A stretch of DNA of 64,000 nucleotides, taken from assembly GCF_019649055.1 (NCBI RefSeq), contig NW_026570252.1, positions 992,001-1,056,000 of the forward strand. Direction: 5' to 3'. A program made the translations under genes and the position numbers. The notes beneath the pieces were generated by a model, which made no database searches, had not been told where the DNA came from, and was given only the letters and a program-made list of their open reading frames with translations. This document shows, piece after piece, positions 42,279 to 54,850 of this stretch. Every line of letters starts with the position of its first letter. The first letter of the stretch is position 1. Source of the DNA: Paramacrobiotus metropolitanus. Lineage: Eukaryota > Tardigrada > Eutardigrada > Parachela > Macrobiotidae.

Positions 42279-44617
42279 TCAACCAAATACTGAACGAAGC
42301 GAAGGAAAAGAACGGCAGCGGCACCATGCAACTCGGCCTTGGACGCGATCCGATGTCCATAGAGAAGTTTTCCATAGAGGAACTACCGCAAACGAAAGTC
42401 ATCAGAGTTCCGGAAGGCGGCACACTCGTCCTTACGTGTAGCAATGCGAACAACACCAACAACTCGAAGGTGTGTATAAAGCGGGTTAACAATCCAGATT
42501 GCATGTGCCTAGCTCCTTTTCCTTACCAGAAGTGGGTCAACCTGTACCCAACTTGAAATCGGCTGTCGCGGTCGCGCCCCGGACCAGTCTTAGTAACCTG
42601 CGCGACACGGTATACAGCCGCGACTGCACCGGCGCCGTACTGGTGCTGCTGTCAGGCTGTGCTCCCGCGACGCCGCGTCAGCTACGGCACAGTATCTAGC
42701 CGCAACAGCTGCACTGGCAAAGGCATGGCAAGGGAAGAAACCTGGAGACTTTGGCAACTACTAAAATATGGCAAATGGCAAAAATAATATAGTGGTGAAA
42801 ACAGTTATCCAGCGCACAGATGTTGTGACTTCATACACATCCCTATATCACAACTTGCTTGCCAGTGGCAAAGGTCAAAGGTATGCGGCGTCCAGCAAAG
42901 GAAGTATACTGACAGGTCATCGTAGCATACGCTACCTAGGGATGTTACGAAGTATACCAAAAACCTATAACCGGTAAAACTGTCTGGGCATATGAGCATT
43001 TCGTTGTTCGTTGTTCTTAAAACTGCGTAAATTGTTCCCGGCCAGTTTCTTGCCAAGAGCCCAGCCAGATATGTGACCGTAACGTAGGTATAGGAAGCCC
43101 AATTATAAAGATTATCGAAGTATTTACAATTCGTTCGATGAGTATCAAGAAAGTACCAACAAAAACAAAAACCAAAAGAAAAAAACCTCCTCAATGTTAT
43201 CTTGGTCGGGAATCGAACCCATAGGCAATAACACATATAGCATTTCCTGCTTAAGCAACTCTTTCGCCCGATTTCTGACCATTTATGTCGCTATCCTGAT
43301 TCCACTCTTACAACGAGCTTTTCGGTTCGACTCCGCGACGGTCCGTAAATTTCGACGGTGCTGGTAACAGCCAGCCGTGTCTGGTCAGTTTCCCCCATTC
43401 CGCGTATGCGGCTGCTGCCCAACGTTTGCAGCTCAACGCATCAGCAGCCCCAGGTACGGTCAATATACGAAGCAGCACGTGCGCCCACGCAGGTCACGTC
43501 AACAGCCAGCGGTTTTCCGCGTTCCCATGTTCCATGGTACCAGTGTGATGATATCCGGCCATTTGAAATTTTTTCACGGAATGACCTTTCGCCTCCATTT
43601 CTGCTGGGAATCCGACAATCTTCAGTCAGCGGGTGGATTCTCCGCTTATGCCACCATGTCGTAGCAGTCTCCCAGCTAACCGCTAACGTCGTGGTAACCT
43701 ACACGACGCAAGTAACGTCGTGGTAACCTGCCTCGCAAGCCGCGACTGTCGCGACCCAAGTTTGGTAGGGATTCAGCTAGTCCTGTTCCCTGCAGCTGGA
43801 GCACCTCACACCCTTAGCGGTTGTCTTTTACGTAATGCCAACTATTGTTTTATCTTTTATGTTATTCTCTTGGTAAAGCGGTCGAGCGACAGGTAACGGG
43901 GAAGCTTTTTAACTAAAACGGCTTTTTAAATGTTGATTGCAGGTGTCTCACGCAAAAATTCCGCCGGCTTTCAAATTCAACGGATCGCTGCTTAATGTGA
44001 CCGAACCCCCGTCTTTTCACAGAATGTATCATCAAGTGAATTATTACTGCAATTGCACTGATGAACTCAGTTCTGGGGGGGCACCTCTGAGGCGCACATT
44101 GATGTCTGACGAGTACGATCCGGTTACCGGTGCGTTTTCCATCGCCCTACCAAACTTCTCATACATACACACCGGACTGTACGAGTGCCTGCACTCCAAC
44201 GGGAGTCAGCTGGTGGTGACGCAGCGCTACTGGGTCAGCGCCATCCTCGTCCGCAATAATGTCTTCAATCCGCCCATGAAGGACATCACCGTGCGCGAAG
44301 GCGACCCAGTGGAGATGGTCTGCCCAGTGCGCTTTAATTTTCTCCCAGGACACCTCGTCAACCGCTTCCTCTGGCGTAGGGGAAGCTACCTACTGATGGC
44401 AAAATCTATCCCGGAGGCGGCCGGTAAGGCGCGATCGTGGTGGGACTTCAGGGGGATTTTCCAGTTTGGCGTGCGTGAACCGTGCACATGTAATTCAACA
44501 ATGAGAATCGATAGCGTCACACGGAAAGACGCCGGATTATACGAATGTTGGTTTAAAATCAACGACTACTTCGACGAGTGGATCTTCCAAGAGGCATTTT
44601 TGCATGTTATTACCTGA
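42279..44617 (+). CDS. Ig-domain protein gene A (two exons recognised; 5' exon missing)
   Basis: Exon 42279-42484 follows TTATGTTTCAG and ends before GTTAAC; exon 43943-44617 follows GATTGCAG and ends at TGA. The intron is phase 0, the incoming phase is 1. The protein has two Ig-like domains. The first runs from VPEGGTLVLTC in exon 1 to HTGLYECLHSNG in exon 2; the second from VREGDPVEMVC to KDAGLYECW. Both show the strand-B Cys and the D/HxGLYxC strand-F motif. There is no membrane segment in the recognised part, so it may be secreted. Gene B is a paralogue with the same intron positions, facing it 6 kb away. The intron holds an R1 fragment and a tRNA-like sequence. Ligand unknown. Confidence 0.75.
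43193..43266 (-). other. tRNA-like / Pol III B-box sequence, probably a SINE or tRNA relic
   Basis: On the minus strand GGGTTCGATTCC matches the Pol III B box and sits about 50 nt after a GGCGAAAGAGTTGC segment that loosely resembles an A box; T-runs follow. Acceptor and anticodon stems do not fold well. A second B-box-like GGTTCGACTCC lies on the plus strand at about 43325. It is inside the intron of Ig gene A. Confidence 0.3.
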
Positions 44618-47600
44618 CGTTTCAGCTGACGGCCAAAATCACAAATAAAAATCGTCGCATATCTGTAAGCGATAACAAAAACGAAAACAGTTACGATTTG
44701 TAAATGTTCCGGAAAAGTGATTTTCGACGCCAAAGGTCAGTGATTATTCGGGAATTCTTATCTAAATTGGTGCAACAGCGCTGAACATTGTAAAGTTGAT
44801 GGTTTACCTAATATAGATCTTAGATATTAGCTGTTAAATTGCAAAGCGTGCATGAAGACTAGAGTAGCCCGACGCAAATACTGCCGTTAAACGAGTACTA
44901 GAGGAGCCAGTTTATGATTTACAGGAGATTAACAGTAAGATTTGGGCAGGCCATTCATGGCCAAAAAGAAGCAGAGTGACTGTGTTCGGCGTCAATTTGA
45001 AACGATAATTAGTACGAGTACGTAGTACGATAACTCGTATGTTTGGATGTACCTTCTGTCACTTTGGCGTCGTAAAACAACAGAAGAATTTAGTCTTACA
45101 TTGATTTGAATACAACGCCCACCACAGTCTGCACTTCCATATCATATGATCTAAAAGCGTACGGAAACCTGCAGTCTTCCTGCATTACATTCGATTCCAA
45201 AACGTCCATGCACCTATCTGTATGCGTGGCAATATACCAATATGCTTCGTGTTCCATCAGTATTGCTCTGCTATCTCCGTAAATCCTTCACTAAACGGCG
45301 TCTTTCTCTTCTACGAATAACATCGGAATAGCTGCCACACGATTACACCAAAATACAAACGCGTTTTGCTTAGCTTCCGCAATCTTGTCGGCTGCTCCCT
45401 ATAGATTTTCGCCCAGATAGAGGGTATATTGGCCGAACTTGCCGGGGAAAAAACGTTCTGTACCGCGCGCGATAATTCAGCAATAGATGCGAGCCAGACT
45501 AGAGCAAAAATGTAATAAATGCCACGAAATATTCGAAAACGGTAAAAAGTCACAATAAAAATTAGGTGAATACTTACAATAAGTTTAACTCCAGAGTACG
45601 CAGCTATTTACCGTTAAGGCCAACCATAGCTACCTATGCAGTATGATATTGCATAGAATCGCTACTTCCCTAATTCTCATACGCATTCCGGTCTTTTTGA
45701 GTGAATGGTTTCATATTCCGGTCACCGGTCTTTTGCGTCTCACCCGGTTTAGAGTTTCTGTTATTTCTTAGGTTTTCTTAGTAAATTTGTTGCGTTTACT
45801 CTTCGGACTTAATGAGAGAGGTTGGTTTTATGAAAACTAACCATTTCTGTGAATTTTGCTTAGTTAAGGCATTTTGCTACCTGGTGACCGGAATATGAAA
45901 CTGTATAGTTAAAGTGACCGGAATATGAAAAATAGTGCAGTACTGGAAAGCGGTGTACGCACAAAAAAGCTAAATTTTTCAGGAAAGCGCACTCGTTTAT
46001 GTCACTGCACGATAAAATTACTGATGTAAGAGCACATCTTTTATTAGCTTCAGCCGCTTTAATTATGCGCTAAGCAGGATGATGCAGTTAATGTTCCTTT
46101 TACTGGTAGGCTACTGGCAGCGATAATGAAAATGGTACTGGCACTGGCAGCGATACCTGGTGTGGTAATGGTGCTGGTAATGGGACTGGTAATGGGACTG
46201 GTATTGGTTATTGTAGACTGTAGTGGTGCAAACAAGTACTACTTCCGCCCGTATTATTGCCGCTTTAGTAACAGCCCCAGTAAAAGTGACTTTATGTTAT
46301 TAGAAGTACCCACAATCAGCCGCCTTGTGCACGATGATTTTTTTGGATTGTATGACTTACGCTAGATCATTTACGAACATTGCCCTGACAGCAAGCAGCT
46401 TTAGTTTGACTTATGGTCAGATATTCCACTATGTCGTTACTCTAGAGGTTAGAAACCTGCAACTATAAAGAACGAGAAGGAAGCAGATCCTTCGTCTTTC
46501 CTTAGGTACGGCAAATTATGAGCATGGGTAATGGAGTGTGACCTTTAATCCAGAAAAGTGAGCTCTTGTTCCTCCCCAGCTGATATCACCCCTCTCGAGA
46601 ATACTTTTCTGAAAGGCCTGCAGACTGCGGCGAATCAATTCGTCACGAATTCCCCGACGATAAGAATACTATTTTCCCATCTTGGTAATGCAATGAAGGA
46701 AAACAATATTACCAGGACACATTCCTCGTATGTCTAAACGAACAACAATGACTATGGTTCGTGCAAGCGCAGAACACCTATATAGCATGTTCACAATTAC
46801 TTTCATGCGTACAAGTCAAATCATCGCATTGCAACAAATCAGGGACCTGAAGTAAGGCGTTGCAAAATGAAGCCGTGCTGATACGTATGCAGCGCCGCAG
46901 TTGATTTTCGGCGCCAAATATACATAAACGCAGAATCAAATCAGTGATACCGTTTTACAGTACTTCTGCTGTTACCGGGCTGGAGTATGGCGTTGCTCCC
47001 GTACATATGGCAAAATTCGGCTCAGTACGTAAGCCCATATTCAGCCACAACCTCACAGTCACGCCAGGTTAAAACGTGCAGGGAATGGTGCTAGAAGCTT
47101 GGTTTTTCCCCTTTTATTCATATAGGTGCTTATGCTAATTCTCATGTGTTTGTGAAAATGAGATGCTACGCACGAGCAGAACAAATGCAATAAGGAAGTA
47201 AGATTCACCTTTGTGTGCCGCACAGCCATCTAGTGTCTACTTGTTAATAATTTAAAGGGTTTACGAATTTACTGGATATAAGGATAATTTCCTTCTTTAT
47301 AAGGACAAGTGGCTATTTTACCCGTTTTTGTGGCAAAATAGCTTTTTGTTATTTTGCCCACAGTATGGGCGGTAGAACAGCATTTTGTTATTTTGCCCCA
47401 CACTCGCACACAGTTTTACGCAATCCGGCAGGAAGGTTTACGCATCCGGCAGAAAGGTTCACGCGGCACCTCTGATCGTGAACAATTTACCCGTAAACCT
47501 TTCTGCCGGCTACTCACCGGGATCTGACGAGCATAGTACCCCAATACAAGTACTGGGCGCTAGCGGGTGAAATCCGAAACAAGTACTGGGCGCCAGCGCG

Positions 47601-47826
47601 TTCCTCTTTGGCGGCAGTCAGCTGCGTAGATTGATTAGGAAATTTAGGACAATTGGCGATCGTTGCGCTGACAGAATTATAACTATCTAAATAAATCCTC
47701 AAAATTGTTTACATACGAGTACACCTTGTATGTCGCAAAACATTACTAAATACCTATATTGGCATACAACACAACCTGAGCATGCAGCGTGTGCATCAAC
47801 TTAGCAAAAACGTATATCACGATAAC
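44618..47826. other. Intergenic DNA between the convergent Ig genes, left part
   Basis: Contains a 19-bp perfect inverted pair GTTTCATATTCCGGTCACC (45708-45726 and 45883-45901) with a third copy of 17 bp at 45914-45930; GGTACTGG/GGTAATGG microsatellite-like sequence at 46106-46210; tandem TTTTGTTATTTTGCCC at 47344-47398; and GCAGGAAGGTTTACGCATCCGG-type repeats with an inverse copy near 47427-47512. A minus-strand 80-codon frame (45311-45553) starts with a hydrophobic stretch but has no other support. Confidence 0.35.
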
Positions 47827-48573
47827 TAACCAGGGCAGCGTCACCGGCGCCCCTCAGAAAAATCTAATTTTTTGCAGGATGACAGAGTAACCATAGGGTA
47901 TACCTAAAAAAATAGTATCATCTGCCATGGTCAGTAGGGCATGGCCAAACAGAATTTAAAAGTTAAAAATTTGCTGTGTTATATATAGCCTACGGCCAAT
48001 GCATTGCTTCGTACTTTAAGCACATTTAAGATTTAATACGGACCACTTCATGTGTATCGTACGAGGCTTGTGTACGCTGAGTATTCTCGGCTTCCCGTTT
48101 CTGAAACGGGCAAGTAGAAAACAGTTAATTATTTTTAATTTTAGGGATGATCTGTAGGTCCTCATTACCTCGGTTTTCGTGCTAGCAGTATGTGATAAAA
48201 ACTGATAGCGCGAATCGAAATGGAAGTATTTACACCTGCTAATCAAGCTCTTACAAATTATTGTCAATTACCACCTACAGGCCCGCTTCAGAAACAAAAC
48301 GGTTTAATAACGGAGAATATTGGACACGCACAGGCCTCGTACGACAGCGCATTCAAGTGGTTCGTATTAAATCGTAAATGTGCTTAAAGTACGAAGCAAT
48401 GCATTGGCCATAGGCTATAACACAGCAAATTTTTAACTTTTAAATTCTGTTTGGCCACGCCCTATTGACCATGGCAGATGAAACTATTTTTTAAGCATAC
48501 CCTAGTGTCACTCTGCAATTCTGCAAAAAATGAAATTTTTCTGAGAGGGGGGCCGGTGACGCTACCCTGGTAA
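47827..48573. mobile_element. Inverted-repeat element, about 747 bp with about 260-bp arms
   Basis: 47827-48090 pairs with 48313-48573, clearest over AAAGTACGAAGCAATGCATT and CTGCCATGGTCA; identity looks about 80-85%, with small indels. The loop is about 220 bp. It is non-coding. It lies between the two Ig genes, and such a long imperfect hairpin could give double-stranded RNA if transcribed. Confidence 0.7.
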
Positions 48574-50308
48574 GAGTATTTGTCAAACAGCCTTCTTCCG
48601 GGCATGCATTATGTGCTTTGGTCACAGGCCATTGTGCAGGCTGTGCACAAAATAGAGTACGAATAATACGATTGCCATCGGGATGCCACATTTATGCAAG
48701 AAAATTCCCCACAATTCACCACATTAATGCATGAAAATTCCCATGTAAAATAAAATTCACCGGTATAGACACTTGGTTGGCTTTCAGTCACTCGCGTCAC
48801 AGGCCTCGAATAACAGCAGTGCGCTGGCAGAAGCCTCTTTTTCCCTTTTTAATGGCTTTACGCAGGCCATAATACACCTTGCCCTTTAGACGTCAAACGG
48901 TGGTTACAAAGTTAGCGTTGGGGCCGCTTCCCGTCCATCCTTGATCCTAAAAACCACAACGGCGCCGATTCCCGCGCCCCATCTCCACCATGCATCACGC
49001 CAGCACTCCACACGTCCGTCTTCCGGCTGGTCCGCTCCGGCCTACCGAGCCAGTTCCCCGGGTCGTCCCGTGCTCGTATCGAGCTTTTTTTTAGTTATTT
49101 AATTTCATTTTTTTAAATTCTCTTGCCATTTTGCATATTTTTTAGAATGACGCAAGTTTAAGTTTTATTTCCTTATTTGCTTACTCTGGTCTTTACTTAC
49201 TCTACAATTTGAAAACTGTAACCTTTAATGGTCCAGGTTTTTTGAATGTTCGTATACTAGTGTTTTGGCTCATCTTTTTTCCTTTTTGGAAACTAGCTGG
49301 TAGTTCCTGTACTGTACTGATACTGAGTTTTGAGAATGGAGCACACGTTGATGAGTCCATAAAAACTGCGCAAAAATACGTGTCAGACGGTCCGGATTGT
49401 ATGAATATCTTGCCAAGTAAAAAATACTCTAAACTCTAAATTACAAGCGTTCTACAGCGTAATAAACACTGCAGTTTTTTGAATTACAGTATTACGTCAA
49501 AAACATGCATGATTGGCAAAGCGACTGCCAACCGACAAAACAGCTAAGTGATCAGACCATTATTCGACATGCAGAATGTAATACTTCCTATATAATACGC
49601 ATCACAATAATATTACGGCTGCTGGCGCGGCAATGCGTAATCATAAAATGATAACAAATAACGAGGGTGTCCGAAACAAACGCGCTTGACTCGTACACAT
49701 CGCCATCAAGTATTGCTGTTCGTGATCAGTTGGCGGGTTAGCGTTAAGACCGCCTTGTCTGTATGTACCCAGCTGCGATATACCGACATACTCGTAATTT
49801 ATATGGTGCATATAGTTTTGTTTATTCGTGGAGCAGACAAACCCTCGAGGCACTCAGCTTTTACTCTACAAAACTTGTTGTTCCTTTAATCTTCTCGTAC
49901 TGTACAGACTCTAAAACAAAATGAAGGGATATTCTCCAGTTTCAGTAAAGACAGGTAGTCTCCAACACAATTACAGCCAAAGACCTCCTTCCCATTATTT
50001 CTCCCACACCCCGCCCTTGCATAAAAAAATTATACAGTACAGTTTCAACAAAAAACTTCAACAAAAACAACAGCTTCAACATCTGCAGTACAGTAAAGTA
50101 CAGTTTCATCAAAAATTCCTTACCATTCCAACGTAAAGAAATGCACTTTCAACAAGGATCTTTTTCTATACCAATCCAGGAGAAATTGCAACTGCCACAA
50201 ATGTAGCCACACACAGATGTATGTATGTACACGCAGTTGCCGAAGCGTGCGCTAACAAAATGCTGGCTATGAGGCTCCAGTAACATGCAGATAGGCTCCC
50301 TGCATAAC
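48574..50308. other. Intergenic DNA, right part between the Ig genes
   Basis: T-rich and A/C-rich low-complexity stretches (49085-49200; 49960-50130 with repeated TACAGT and TTCAACAAAAA). No gene recognised. Confidence 0.3.
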
Positions 50309-51706
50309 CTACTCGTCGAGGCGATCGTTGATGCGGAACCAGCATTCGTACCAACCGGCGTCGGTCCATTTCACCCTAGGGATCATCATAGCGGAAAGGC
50401 ACTGATTCTGTGCGTTGATACCGAACGAAAACCTCACCACCCCATCAAAGTCCGGCTGTGATGCATCCGTATAAATCACCGGCGGGGTGCCGGGGGGCAT
50501 ATTCGCCACGTAGCGTCCCTTGCGCCACAAGAAGCGCGTGACGAGGTCTCCGGGGAGAAACTTGAAGCGCACCGGGCACTCCATCTTCGCTGGCTCGCCA
50601 TAGCGAACGGTGACGTTCTGCATGGGCGGACTGAAGACCTCGTGGCGTTTGAGGGTGGCGCTGACCCAGTAGCGCTGCGTCATCACCAGCTGGCTGCCGT
50701 TGGAGTGCAGGCACTCGTACAGACCGCTGTGGGCGTTGGAGAAGCCCTCCAACGTCAGGATGAACGCGCCCGTGACCGGGTCGTAGCCGGACGCCTGCAC
50801 AGTGTGCCACGCAGTGTAATCCTCCGGTTCTCTTTCCATTGTGCAGGCGCAACAGTCACTCATTTCCTTGAACGCTTTCCTGGTTGTCGTGTCATTCGCA
50901 AGAAGAACCAGCACTCCGTTGTGCGTGTACGCCGGCGGAATCCTTACGTGGGAAACCTTCGAGAGAACGTCGAGCATTGTAAGAAGAATAAAAGTTTTAG
51001 CTTCTAAAATCGATATTACTACAATGAAAGCTAGCAATCTCAATAAAGATAGTGAATGCCACCATGGAATAACAGAAAGTAATCAACAACAAGATCAAAA
51101 ACGTTAGTTTTGCCGCTAAAAAGAATAACAATAAGGAAATTCTCTAATAGGAAGGCACTCCACCCTGTATTTTACCCTGATCAGGAAGTGTTCCTTAAGC
51201 CTTATGAAACAGATAGCAGTGCCCATATAGGGACAAAAGGCACACAGTTAAAAGGGTAATGCTATTACGAACTAATTTCTTGGCTGCATGTGTCAACTAA
51301 TTCTTCCAAAATCATCGTTTAATGCCTGTTATCCATAACGGAAGACGGCTACACCGACACGTACTGCGGTACATTAACTAATGTTTGTTGAGCTAATCTG
51401 CTTGTTCCCAGCAGAATTCCCGCACGGCACTTAAATCTGCGTAAGCGTCGTGCAGCATAATTCAAAACAAAGCAAACCGGGTGATGTTAGTCTCAACACG
51501 TCGCACACATACCGGCGTGTTGTCCTGTTTGCGGTTGTTATTGCAGGGAATGGATAGTGCGCCGCCTTCAGGCGTCCGGATGATCGCCGTTTCCGGTGGC
51601 CATTCGGCAATCGAAATTTTCTCCGGCGTCGGGCCGATCCCGTATCCGTGCAGGAACATGGCGCCGTTCCCGTTCAGTCGTCTGGCCTCGTCCAAGATAT
51701 CGCTGA
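50309..51706 (-). CDS. Ig-domain protein gene B, paralogue of gene A (5' exon missing, shortened 3' end)
   Basis: Exon 51706-51498 follows TTTGCTGCAG and ends before GTTGAG; exon 50956-50309 follows TTCTCTCGAAG. Phases are the same as in gene A. Two Ig-like domains: RTPEGGALSIPC to HSGLYECLHSNG, and VRYGEPAKMEC to TDAGWYECW. The segment around SGLYECLHSNGSQLV and TQRYWVSA is almost identical to gene A. The frame meets TAG right after RINDRLDE, where gene A continues for 12 more residues. Either the protein is slightly shorter, or the GTAGGT here acts as a splice donor to an exon I cannot see. There is no membrane segment in the visible part. The two genes point towards each other, as from an inverted duplication. 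Confidence 0.75.
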
Positions 51707-53407
51707 CTGCAGCAAACAAATCATTGTTAAGCGGTGAAGGAAATGAATGCAACAGGTGGCCAACTTCCTACAAAATGCCCATATGATTTTGACACATCGA
51801 TGATACTGGCAGTCTGGCAATGCGGTAGCAGAAAAGAATTTACAAATAATAAAAACTGTGCAGAAGAGTAATAATACGAAATTGAAAAAGCGACTGAATA
51901 CGCGGCGAATGTATGGAGGCGCGAAAGTTGAGTGAGCGCGCTGGAGATAAGATAACGCGCGAATGTACGTGATGCTGTATGGGAGAAATCGCCGTTTTCC
52001 GAGATTCGCGACCAGAATAGCTACACCGGAATAGCTTTCTTGAACAGAAAAATTTTAACCGCGGTTTCACCGCAACGCACCGAACTGCACCGTTAACAAC
52101 CCTACCCCTACAGCTTCGACGTCGTGAGGCACGTTGGACCATTGTCCAACGCCAATGCAACTCGCACGTCGCTATGCGCGAAAATTTCCAGGCGCAACTT
52201 GCCGGGAGAGAGAGCAGGTTAAATAGATTCATCCTGCGAAAAGTGCAGCGACCTACTTGCTGCTGCAGTCAGAGTCAGACGGTCCACAGCAGCCATGACC
52301 GGGTACGGAAGGGTGGTAGATTGCAACAGGAGTATCACGGCGCAAGCTACGAGATCACGAGCCATTATGGATGATGTGGCAAGAATAAAAACGGTAAAAC
52401 AAAGAAAAAGTACAACACTTTTGTCGACAAGTTAACTTTATAGTACGTACCACAGCGTCGCTCTATGGGTTGCAAATGTCGACGCAATATGACGCGCTGT
52501 CTGGTGCTATCTACGCAATATTCGTAGTACGGTCTGTAGTGGACCACGGCGCAGATACCACTACTAGTGGTATTTGCGCAGTATTTACGGAATACACCGC
52601 GGTTCCGATTGCTGACGTTAGGAGCCGGAAAAGAACCCGAACCGTTGCAAAACCGACAGCGACTTGACCCCCAGCGCCAACAGAAATAATCAACTTCAGT
52701 ACATACGGGCAATTCAAACCGGAAGCATGGATGCATGCGCCGCAGCATGGATTACTAAGGCAATCGCTTGTAGCCATCATAACTTAGCTGATATAGAAAT
52801 CTGGGCTTTTGCGCTTGAGTTATACGTATGTCCGACTGGTAACATACAGAGCTTACTGTAATGCTGTCTGTTCAGTTCTTTTCACTCTCTCGGACTTTCT
52901 TAGAAGTAAAATCAAGACATAAGGTCATTACTGGCTCTTGTCCAGTGCACGATTGCGCAGGATCGCGCAATGCAAATTACGGAATAAGTATCTCGGAAAA
53001 CTTAACATCTTATAACATCATCGAACGGCAGCGATGATACCTTTATGGTAAAGTTATGTTTCAGTGTTCTGCCGTTCTGCTCAGAATACGTGGTTTTTTT
53101 ACTTTTTAATACGTACGAGGAGGATTGTGGTTGCGTCGATAGCGCGTTAGCTGCTACGAGTTAAACTGAACACCAGTCCCGTAAGGTAATAACGTGGCAG
53201 CGAACCGTGGATGGTTGCACTAGCCAACACGTGCGATGTGCGTGTGCGATCGTTGTGCATTCCGGTACTTACTTAACTCACTCTGACTTGTCAAGCGCTT
53301 ATGTAACACATCCAGCGGGCGGTTACGTATGCGGAAATTTATCGGTCAAGTATTAAATCGGCGCATCTCATTAATCAACTGTTACGCGAACTGGTCGTTG
53401 AACTGCC
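51707..53407. other. Intergenic DNA between Ig gene B and Element 2
   Basis: The missing 5' exon of gene B should lie here or further right. 53110-53240 is a diverged relative of the fold-back element at 38732. Otherwise nothing recognised. Confidence 0.3.
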
Positions 53408-53957
53408 TGTTATAGGGAATACGAGGTTTATCCTCGTATCCCGGATGACGAATGAATATGAGACAACACACGTGAATAAAATGGGAATTTTATTCATAAG
53501 TGAATGCAATACATTGCGGAGGAAAGGGCACAAAAGGGAAGAGAAAAATATGCCAGTCGAGACTGTGCATATTCACACACTAAAAGAACACAACACCACG
53601 CTGGCCACATATCCACCTGGCTGGCTCTGCACACCTGTGGTGACGTAGTACAGAGTTGTATCGTACAACTCGTACCGTCATCCCTGCATGCCACCGGAAA
53701 GGGACTCGAGCTCCTGCGAGACAATGCTGTTCGTCAGCCTTCATATCCATCCGTATCGTCTCTGGCCAGCGTGTCAATAAAAAATTAACACAAATTTCAT
53801 GAAATAAAGAGATTTCATTCCGTACAAAATGAGCATCATTAGAATGAGCAAATTTATCAAGATCATTTCCATCACAATTATTTAGGAAATAATAAACTGT
53901 CAAATTCTTTGGTTAGATCAACATTTGAAAAAAAATTAACACAAATTTATTAACACA
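53408..53957 (-). repeat. Candidate 3' LTR of Element 2
   Basis: On the minus strand this reads TGTGTTAATAAA...CCCTATAACA, with AATAAA near 53482-53487 and a terminal hairpin ATACGAGG/CCTCGTAT (53418-53441). A direct repeat of TTAACACAAATTT occurs at 53786 and 53936. The partner LTR is outside the window, so the limits are a guess from TG/CA ends and position just after the last ORF. Confidence 0.3.
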
Positions 53958-53998
53958 AAATTCCAATTATTCCCATTTCAGCAGTGCCACTCGTCAGT

Positions 53999-54850
53999 TT
54001 AGCGCTTCGGGTCGTATCGTCCAATTTGGCGGTTGCGGCGTCGCTGCTGATTTTCGTAATCATCTTCATCATAATAATCGTGTTCGTCACGATCATCCCG
54101 ATCCGCAGCGCGACTGCCTCGTCCCGAGTGGCTTTCGTAGCCATATCCAAGCGTTCCAGAATTTGGCTGCTGATCGTCAGCAGCTTCTCCTTCGTACTGG
54201 CGGGATCGATTAGGATCGCGACTATTATCAATGATAATACGGGCGTCGTTAGCCTGAAGGTTTCGTACCTCTGGCTGAACTGGCTGCACAATCCGGGGAG
54301 TTTTCACATGGTCCATTAACGCATATTCCGCACTAAAGTCTCGTGCTTCAGGATTAATATCCATGCCTTTGAATCCATGATTTCGTAGATTGTCGTTTTC
54401 AATCATCGCCCGGATGCGTCTCTGAGCCGTAGCGCGGTCTTCTGGTTTACCGAGCGCATCCACCATAGTTCGTCCGTATTCACGCCAGTTCTTCTTTTCA
54501 TCCGCGAGTTCGCAGTGGGAATTAAAATGTCCCAATCGTGCGGCAAATACCAGACGGAAGAAACGTTTCAGTGGATCGTCCACTGGTCGATCTTTCCACT
54601 GCGTATCGCTGTACTTGTTGACTTCGCAGATGGCTTGCGTAATATCCATGGAAGCGCGACAGGCTAAAAAGAACAACGCCGGATTCGTCTCCGGTAGGAT
54701 AAACTGTAGCACATACGCCTCCATTTTTGCGTGTCCACGTATTTGGAATTGACTCAGCCATTCTGCATCTGGAGTTAACAGAGGAACTCCGATTCGGTCG
54801 CGGCTCAGCTGTGTTTGCATATTGTGACGGCGTCGTTCCGTGTAGTACAT
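53999..54850 (-). CDS. Element 2 ORF C, C-terminal part
   Basis: Counterpart of residues from about 395 of Element 1 ORF C. It aligns over VLQFILPETNPALFFLAC and VFAARLGHFNSHCELA. The C-terminus is rich in Arg/Asp/Tyr and contains DRDDRDEHDYYDEDDYE. It is in another frame from the N-terminal part; the homologous reading moves from that frame to this one at about 54855, so there is a frame break of one base or a frameshift site. Function unknown. Confidence 0.65.
   Translation of the reverse strand: MYYTERRRHNMQTQLSRDRIGVPLLTPDAEWLSQFQIRGHAKMEAYVLQFILPETNPALFFLACRASMDITQAICEVNKYSDTQWKDRPVDDPLKRFFRLVFAARLGHFNSHCELADEKKNWREYGRTMVDALGKPEDRATAQRRIRAMIENDNLRNHGFKGMDINPEARDFSAEYALMDHVKTPRIVQPVQPEVRNLQANDARIIIDNSRDPNRSRQYEGEAADDQQPNSGTLGYGYESHSGRGSRAADRDDRDEHDYYDEDDYENQQRRRNRQIGRYDPKR

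Noticed and set aside
45311-45553. 80-codon minus-strand frame with a hydrophobic N-terminus, as signal-peptide exon
   Set aside because: It cannot be joined to Ig gene B, which lies upstream on that strand, and no other gene follows.
46126-46365. 79-codon hydrophobic frame (VMVLVMGLVMGLVLVI)
   Set aside because: It arises from a GGTAATGG-type microsatellite and has no homologue in the window.
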